DNA of 64,000 bases from Sclerotiophoma versabilis (taxonomy: Eukaryota > Ascomycota > Dothideomycetes > Pleosporales > Didymellaceae): NCBI GenBank assembly GCA_012274445.1, contig JAAROD010000069.1:62001-126000 (forward strand), given 5' to 3'. Every line of letters starts with the position of its first letter. The first letter of the stretch is position 1. This document shows positions 58,344-64,000 of the stretch, piece after piece. Position numbers and translations under genes: made by a program. The notes below the pieces were generated by a model, which saw only the letters and a list, made by a program, of their open reading frames with translations, was not told where the DNA came from and made no database searches.

Positions 58344-59013
58344 TCACCTCCCAATCAGTGCGTTCTCCAGCTCGGGGTACTCTCTCCACAGGTTGACCAA
58401 CGGTAGAAACATCTGCTTCTTCACTTCTTGCCCTTCTTCCTCGGCTTTCGACTGCTCTCCTGCCCACGTCCACATTTGGCTCCAAGGTATCCATTCCCAT
58501 TTTGCGCACTTGTGCGGCTCCATCGCCTATGCATTGTCAGCTCAAAACTTCTTTGTGTTCGACTTCCTGTTCTTCTGCGATATTCTGCTTTGATTGTGGA
58601 ACTGAGACTTACTCGGGCGACCTTGTTCTCGCCTGTGATCTCTGCTGTGACGAAGATAGTCACGTAGTGCTTCCCCTCGCCGAACACATCGTTAGTCGCG
58701 ACCAAGAACTTGATATTCCCTATCTCAAGACCAGTCTCTTCTAGACTTTCTCTTGCAGCGGTTTCGGCAAAGGACTCTCCGTATTCGAGATGGCCGCCTG
58801 GACATTGGAATGTGCCTGATCAAGATTAGCAGGTGCTCTTCACGAGCTTTGACGGAGTCGAGAGGAGACAAAGCTGATAACATTATATGTGTGGAAGATG
58901 AGGGGGCTTATACCTGCGCCGTGACTCCCAGCCCTTTCGCCCATGACGATGTTCCCTGCGCCGTCGTGAATCACGACACCTACACCAACCTTCGGACGCT
59001 CTGCTTCTGACAT
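58344..59013 (-). CDS. Nudix hydrolase (NUDT15/MutT-like)
   Basis: Hydrolyses nucleoside-diphosphate-linked substrates; possible nucleotide-pool cleaning. Exons on the minus strand 59013-58914, 58815-58613, 58526-58344 (introns 98 and 86 bp, long for this window) give 161 aa. The N-terminus reads KVGVGVVIHDGAGNIVMGER. The full Nudix box is visible across exon 2, GGHLEYGESFAETAARESLE followed by ETG, i.e. the G-x5-E-x7-RE-x2-EE-x-G pattern. It continues LEIGNIKFLVATNDVFGEGK and HYVTIFVTAE. The last exon supplies MEPHKCAKWEWIPWSQMWTW, a typical C-terminal block. Without removing the second intron the frame runs on into unrelated basic sequence. Confidence 0.93.
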
Positions 59014-59526
59014 GGCGATGTGGAAGATTCTGCGAAAAATGATAGTAATCCGAAATAGAAGTGCACAGGAGCCAAGAAAAATCGAATGGTGATAGAATAG
59101 GACTGTGTGAATCATCCTAGATGTAAGATCCATGACCCGCGCTAAAGCCGTATGTGGGGTAGTTCAGCCTTGACATTTGCCTGTTTGGGAAGTGAGGGCG
59201 GCGGCGTAAGCAACATTGTGAAGCACTTTTATTGACTACGGAGACTGATTTGCCTCCAGTTGACTCATCTGTAGGTTGTGGGGGTTCGCCTGAACCCTGA
59301 ATGATAACTTATCGCAAATTGAGGAGACCTTCCGTGTCGAATTGTTATTCCAGAATATTTAAGAAGCAAGCCCTCTGTAACCATACCATGTCGTCTTTCG
59401 GAGACATGACATGCTCCGTGCTGTGACCAAAGAGCAAGAGTAATCGCTGCAGCTTCGTCTGCTGCTGATGTTGTGAAGCGTGACCAAAGGCTTTTCAAGA
59501 GTGCCTCGCAGATACATATCGAGGGC
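59014..59526. other. Intergenic, Nudix upstream region
   Basis: No feature recognised. Confidence 0.6.
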
Positions 59527-61148
59527 TTACTTTGGGTTGTTGGCGCGAGCCTGGAGCCCCACAAGCATGTTGTAGAAATCCAATTTCCAATCAACGCACT
59601 CGAAGTACTCCCACCAAAGTCGCAAAGCGGGTGGGTCATCAGCATCAGCCTAGGGAGTATCAGTATAGTGTCATGGGAGGTATCAAGGCCTGCAACTCAC
59701 AGCGTCGAAAGCGTCGAGGATGAAGTCCGGCTTGATCATGGCAGTCTTCATGCTAGCCTCACGATCCCATTCAGCAAGCTCTTGAGTGTAGTCCTTGGTG
59801 TCGTTTGCCAACTGCTTGTTATGTTTCTCCTCGTCGACTGTCTTGATAGTGGTGTCATCGTTGATGGGGGCGAGGATAGCACCTTCATACTTTGGCTTGG
59901 GGAAGAAGTGTCTCTTTAGTTCTTCAGTGACCCATTCTTCACGAGGTGTAGCAGCCAACTCCTTTGCAATGCGTTCCATGACGTACTGAGGCACTCGAGC
60001 CCTCATGGTGTCGTTGTCGAGCTTGTCCGACCAACGTGTCTGCGAGTAGTTGCCGAAGTACGCATAACGGCCCTTGGACACCTGAATGAACATCGGTACG
60101 TCGGTGTAAGAGTTGGTGCCTTCGGGGAGATTGTCAAACTCCTCTTCGGGAGCCTTGTTGAAGAAGGCAGTCAGCTTTGCACCGTGTCCTCCGGGTACGT
60201 TCGGCAGATATGGCTCGTACGTAGAGTCAAGCATGTAATAAGTGCGGTTCTTCAGTAGAGATGAGCCACACGAGTTGATGTACCGGAGACCAGGAGACCA
60301 TGCGATGCCACCAAACGTGTTCTGCAGCATGTCGAAGGTAAAGGTAGCCATTTGCTGCTGCGCAGGAATCCTGGCGCGGATATTGGCAGGCAGTGAGCCA
60401 AGTGTAGTAAGGTAGTAGGGCGTCCATTCTCCCAGAGACAGAGTCTCGACTTCGTTGAGAGCATCACCCTGAACAGTCGTGGTAGGAGATAACGGACGGC
60501 TGGGAGCTGCTGCAGGGACTGTCGGCTGTCGAACAATGGTGTCGACCGGTCCATCTGTAACAAGAGGTTCGTGTTTGTGCTTTGTAGCGTCCACCGGCAG
60601 TTTTGGGGCTCTACAACATAGTTTAGTGGAGACGGCTTACAGCCACAGGTGAACAAGACATACACATTGCCGTCGACAGCGCCAGATCGCTTGCTATGGC
60701 GTAAGTGCGGCGGTAGAGACTTCAGACCAGATTTGTGACTGGTGACGCTTGCGGCTTTCGTGTGTGGAGGTACGCTACCATCAGCCTTTGGTATATTGGT
60801 ACCTTTCACCTTCTGTTCATCAGCGTCACCGTTCACTGACTCGCGAACCTCGCGGCTTAATTGCTCAAGCTCCCTCTTGAACTGCATGGCATTTTGACAA
60901 GACTCGATAATGCCAGTGGCCTGAGGCTGTTGCTTGGCTTTGCCGAAGGAGTTGTAGAGGTCGTGATACAGGTCCTTGGGCGTGTTGACTTCGGCATGCA
61001 GATCTGCATGTGCCACTTCCAGGCTAAGGAGCCTGGCCTCGAGGTACGAAGAGGGAAGAGCGCTCACCTGATGTGGTGTGACGTTTCCCTGTGGGTTGTT
61101 CATGGAGTTGAAGTTCCGAGCGCCGGGGTTGAAGTTGCGGTGGTTCAT
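59527..61148 (-). CDS. Uncharacterised fungal protein (possibly DUF6697-type)
   Basis: Function unknown. Exons on the minus strand 61148-60664, 60610-59701, 59649-59527 give 505 aa; the first intron uses donor GTATGT so that DGNVAPKLPVDATK is made. Start is the ATG at 61148 (MNHRNFNPGARNFNSMNNPQ). The first ~200 residues are polar, with a likely coiled coil (MQFKRELEQLSREVRESVNG). The C-terminal part is a folded domain: LGEWTPYYLTTLGSLPANIR, FDNLPEGTNSYTDVPMFIQV, GRYAYFGNYSQTRWSDKLDN and ALRLWWEYFECVDWKLDFYN. The 'YxYFGxY' beta hairpin and WWEYFECVxW ending recall a fungal family of unknown function that I think is DUF6697, from memory only. No signal peptide or membrane helix. Confidence 0.78.
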
Positions 61149-62667
61149 GATGGGTGCCGAAGGTATCAATAGAGACTGAGATGCAGGTGAGTGATGTCTT
61201 GGGTGTTAGAGGATCGAAGTATATCGGAGAAGGATGCAAGCAACAGGAAGATCGAACTGAATAGTCAAGGCACACGCCTTGTGGGGGCCGCTGCCTGAAA
61301 CCGAAGGGTCGGGTATCAAGGTGATAGACGCAGAAGTCGTTTGAACTGAAGTTGACGCAGAGACCTTCCAAGTGTACCGGTTGCTGAGAGGTCGTCTGTG
61401 AGTCAACGAACTTGTGGCAGCTGATTGTATTATGTTGCGGATGTGGGAGGTTGTGGGAGGCAGGAGAAATGGTTCATTCCGTGATGGGTGAGTTTATATA
61501 GACTGTGAGAGACATTGGCTCTGCAACATCGGGGCAGTGAGCCTGCAATGGAGCTGAGGAAAGTAAAAGAGACGTTGACCAGATATTGAAAGTTATTACT
61601 CAAGCCGGTATCTGATCTGACCGACTCTTGACCGCGAACTGGTCGAACTCAGTCTGATCTAGATGATCGAATGTTCAAATCATAAATGTCATCGCACATC
61701 AATCATGCATGTAGATGCTTGGAGTTGTTGCGCTTTCAACGCGCATGTTGCAGCCTTTTTCTACACTTCGTAGGGTCTACAAGGGCGTTCGAACTTCAAA
61801 TATCGCTTTGGCTAAGGCAAATCAGTGCTGTAACCTTTGCCTGTTGATCTCGCGAGGGCTGCATGGAGATGCGGTTTGTATCTCGAAACCATAGGTCCAG
61901 ATGACACGGCGGGGACTCGGCTGGATCGAATGCACCAGAACGCGAACTTTGGGAGTAGCGCCGAAGCATCTCAGCGTCTTCCCCACTCATGAGAGCTCTT
62001 GTCAATTCACCCCATCTCGCATTTACAGAGAGCATTTTCCAGGATTCCTTCGACTCTTTTTCGGCCACTTCTCGCGTCTCTGCATCGATCGATTAGGCAT
62101 CAGCACTATGCCTTCCTTGCTCGATGGCGCTCCAAGGCTAGCTCTTCAGCAGTCTGCGACCATGAAGCTGCTATCAGATTGAAGCTTCTGCATGTCGCAT
62201 TGGCAGCCAGTGTTGGGATCTCCAGTGGTCGCACCCAGTGTGGCATCACGTTTGAGGGGTCCGCCAAGAGGGGGCGGATTGGTGAGCTCAACGCGTACGC
62301 GACAACGTGCTCCCACCAGGCCGGAAGCGCACAAACACGAGGCGTAGGGATCTGTTGGACATATTCCGCAATATTCTGGTTGTTCTAGACGCGTCGAGGG
62401 GATGGTGAGTGTTGGGTGCAGGGGAGGATGGAGCAATTCGGTTCCTCTAGACGCGCGATTTCGGCAAGCGCGACTGAACCCTGAGAAACGTCATGTCCGT
62501 GCCCACTCCTGCATTATTCAATTTGCGAGCCTCTCCTCACCACCGCGGCTGAGCACGATAAGCACACACGCACGGAGCTTGTTGACGGCCTGCGACACCT
62601 CTCACGACATCTATGAACCTCCCTACGTCTTCGAACCTCGCCAATCACTCACCCTCTTGACTTCGCG
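61149..62667. other. Intergenic between divergent genes
   Basis: Upstream region of the uncharacterised gene (-) and promoter of SAP30 (+). No gene recognised; leader-like C/T-rich sequence lies just before SAP30. Confidence 0.55.
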
Positions 62668-63299
62668 ATGCCGCCGAAGCGCAGTACCGAGGATGTCCAG
62701 ACACTGAAGGAGAAACTCCACAACACAAACGCCCGCGGACGTCGCACCGGTGGCACACAGGCAGCGAACGGCAGCAGTCTGAAGGAGGTCGACAATGCGT
62801 CCACCAACAGCGGCCAGACGTCCAACGATGTCGACATGTCGAATGTCAGTCACCGCCTCACTTCTGCCCGCCCACTCTACGTCACGCTAGTCTACTGCCA
62901 TGCGCAACCGCTGACATCCGTGCCTCGATCAGATGAAATGGACGTCCCAAGAGCCTGCCGTCCTCCAGGGCTACCGACGAGCCTACCGCCTCGATACGCC
63001 GTCGACGTTCAAGAACCCGCTCAGCCACGTCGTGCTCAGCCAGGGCATAGGGCGCATGTCGCCGACCATGGCACGCGCAAAAACGAAACGACGAGTACAG
63101 AAAGACCAGCTGGCAATGGCTGTGCGGAAGAACTTCAATGCTCTTGGAGTCAATGAGAGCGACGTCATCGTTGACTGGCTGTACAAGACGAAACACCAGG
63201 GTGCGTGTACTGCGCCGACGAGCACGGCACGCATTTGGCACTGACATGCTGTTACCAGACAAGGAGTTTCGCGTACGATTCACGCCGCAACGCAAGTGA
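62668..63299 (+). CDS. SAP30: SAP30 subunit of Sin3/Rpd3 histone deacetylase complex
   Basis: Nuclear corepressor subunit that binds the PAH domain of Sin3. Exons 62668-62844, 62933-63200, 63259-63299 (introns 88 and 58 bp) give 161 aa, small as in other fungi. The N-terminal ~60 residues are polar and disordered (RGRRTGGTQAANGSSLKEVD). The Sin3-binding domain spans about 65-161: LQGYRRAYRLDTPSTFKN, KRRVQKDQLAMAVRKNFNAL, NESDVIVDWLYKTKHQ and, after the last splice, DKEFRVRFTPQRK. The ordering and short C-terminus match the SAP30_Sin3_bdg domain. Confidence 0.92.
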
Positions 63300-64000
63300 G
63301 CTCGACTTTGCTCACTCCTCGCACACACACCTTCACTTCGCATTCGGAACTTTACGTCGATACCCACTCGCGGCACGACAGCCAGCGACCATAGATTTAA
63401 TGAGCATGAGCATGAGCATTTCGGGAGGCGTTTAGGATATACGCACGCCCTCGGCTGGGCGATGCATGCTATGGATAGAGCTCATATTGCTCTGGTGCTC
63501 CACACTTGGTTATGTCAATGATGACTACACATACAACGCGGCCTGACGGCTTACAACGATACTGTCTATGGGAAATTACATTACAATGGCTATTTGGTAT
63601 TCAATCATCTGTTGTACGATTTGCAATTATCGGACATTCACCGAGAGCTTTTGGTTCGACTGTGCCACGTGAGCATCGACTTGCACTAACACGACCCCAT
63701 TTGACCTCACCAAAGGCAGTCAGTTTAAGCGCCATCAACAGCAGAGTAGTATTTGCGTGCATCAATACCACCAAACATACTGCAGTAGTGTTGCGCTGGG
63801 AAGGGGGAAGGCACGGCTTTCGAAGGTGCTGGAAGACGCGCCCACTTGCCGAGGGCCAAAGCTCGTCGCGCGTCATTGGTCGCTGGTGACTTGAACGTTC
63901 AAAAAGTTCATCAACCTCGAATCGACAGCAAGGTCGGCCATACAGCATCCTCATATCGTAACATCGTCACGTTCATTTTCAGCGCTTCTTTCTGGTTTCC
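63300..64000. other. Intergenic, window end
   Basis: No gene recognised; includes a short GAGCAT repeat (atgagcatgagcatgagcat, 63400-63419). Confidence 0.55.

Overview
The window is nuclear DNA of a filamentous ascomycete (Pezizomycotina). Genes are split by many short introns of about 40-100 bp with GT..AG ends. Gene content is typically fungal: beta-1,6-glucan protein KRE9/KNH1, GPI-anchor enzyme MCD4, mannitol-1-phosphate dehydrogenase, a Pns1-type transporter, a Pho80-type cyclin and an NLR-like PNP/NACHT/ankyrin protein. Gene style and neighbours suggest a Dothideomycete, but that is inference. No mitochondrial, bacterial or viral segment was recognised. All exon joins were worked out by hand from splice signals, reading phase and expected family sequence.

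Layout. 1-8 kb: secreted GH37 trehalase, a dihydroxyacetone-synthase-type transketolase followed at once by a 21-bp minisatellite, and an unknown coiled-coil protein. 9.9-14 kb: an eight-exon kelch-ectodomain membrane protein, then a doubtful, frame-broken locus ending in a (CA)n run. 14-22 kb: a housekeeping block with MCD4, Rab GDI, mitochondrial ribosomal protein uL29m and, divergent from it, a bZIP factor with no in-frame AUG at its 5' end. 24-33 kb: a rhodopsin-like membrane protein, an unknown membrane protein, mannitol-1-phosphate 5-dehydrogenase, a Pns1/choline-transporter-like protein and a Pyr4/PaxB-like integral membrane protein. 33.4-37.6 kb: gene-poor, with a possible acetyltransferase relic. 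37.6-41 kb: a PAP2-family membrane phosphatase/transferase and a BTB protein. 42-46.6 kb: a PNP_UDP-NACHT-ankyrin receptor-like gene with nearly identical ankyrin repeats, next to a decayed alpha-N-acetylglucosaminidase (GH89) gene. 49-56.8 kb: Pho80-type cyclin, KRE9/KNH1, Xaa-Pro dipeptidase, CBM35-GH26 beta-mannanase and a secreted lytic-enzyme-like protein with a LysM domain. 58.3-63.3 kb: Nudix hydrolase, an uncharacterised fungal protein and SAP30.

How the genes relate. There is no operon and no obvious biosynthetic cluster. Shared themes are storage and compatible carbohydrates (trehalase, mannitol-1-phosphate dehydrogenase), cell wall and secretory pathway (MCD4, KRE9, GDI, LysM protein, GH26), and self/non-self or immunity-like recognition (NLR). 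The most unusual locus is the NLR with homogenised ankyrin repeats beside a decayed GH89 gene. Other points worth a look are the AUG-less bZIP 5' exon, the minisatellite abutting a stop codon, and introns that stay open and in frame.
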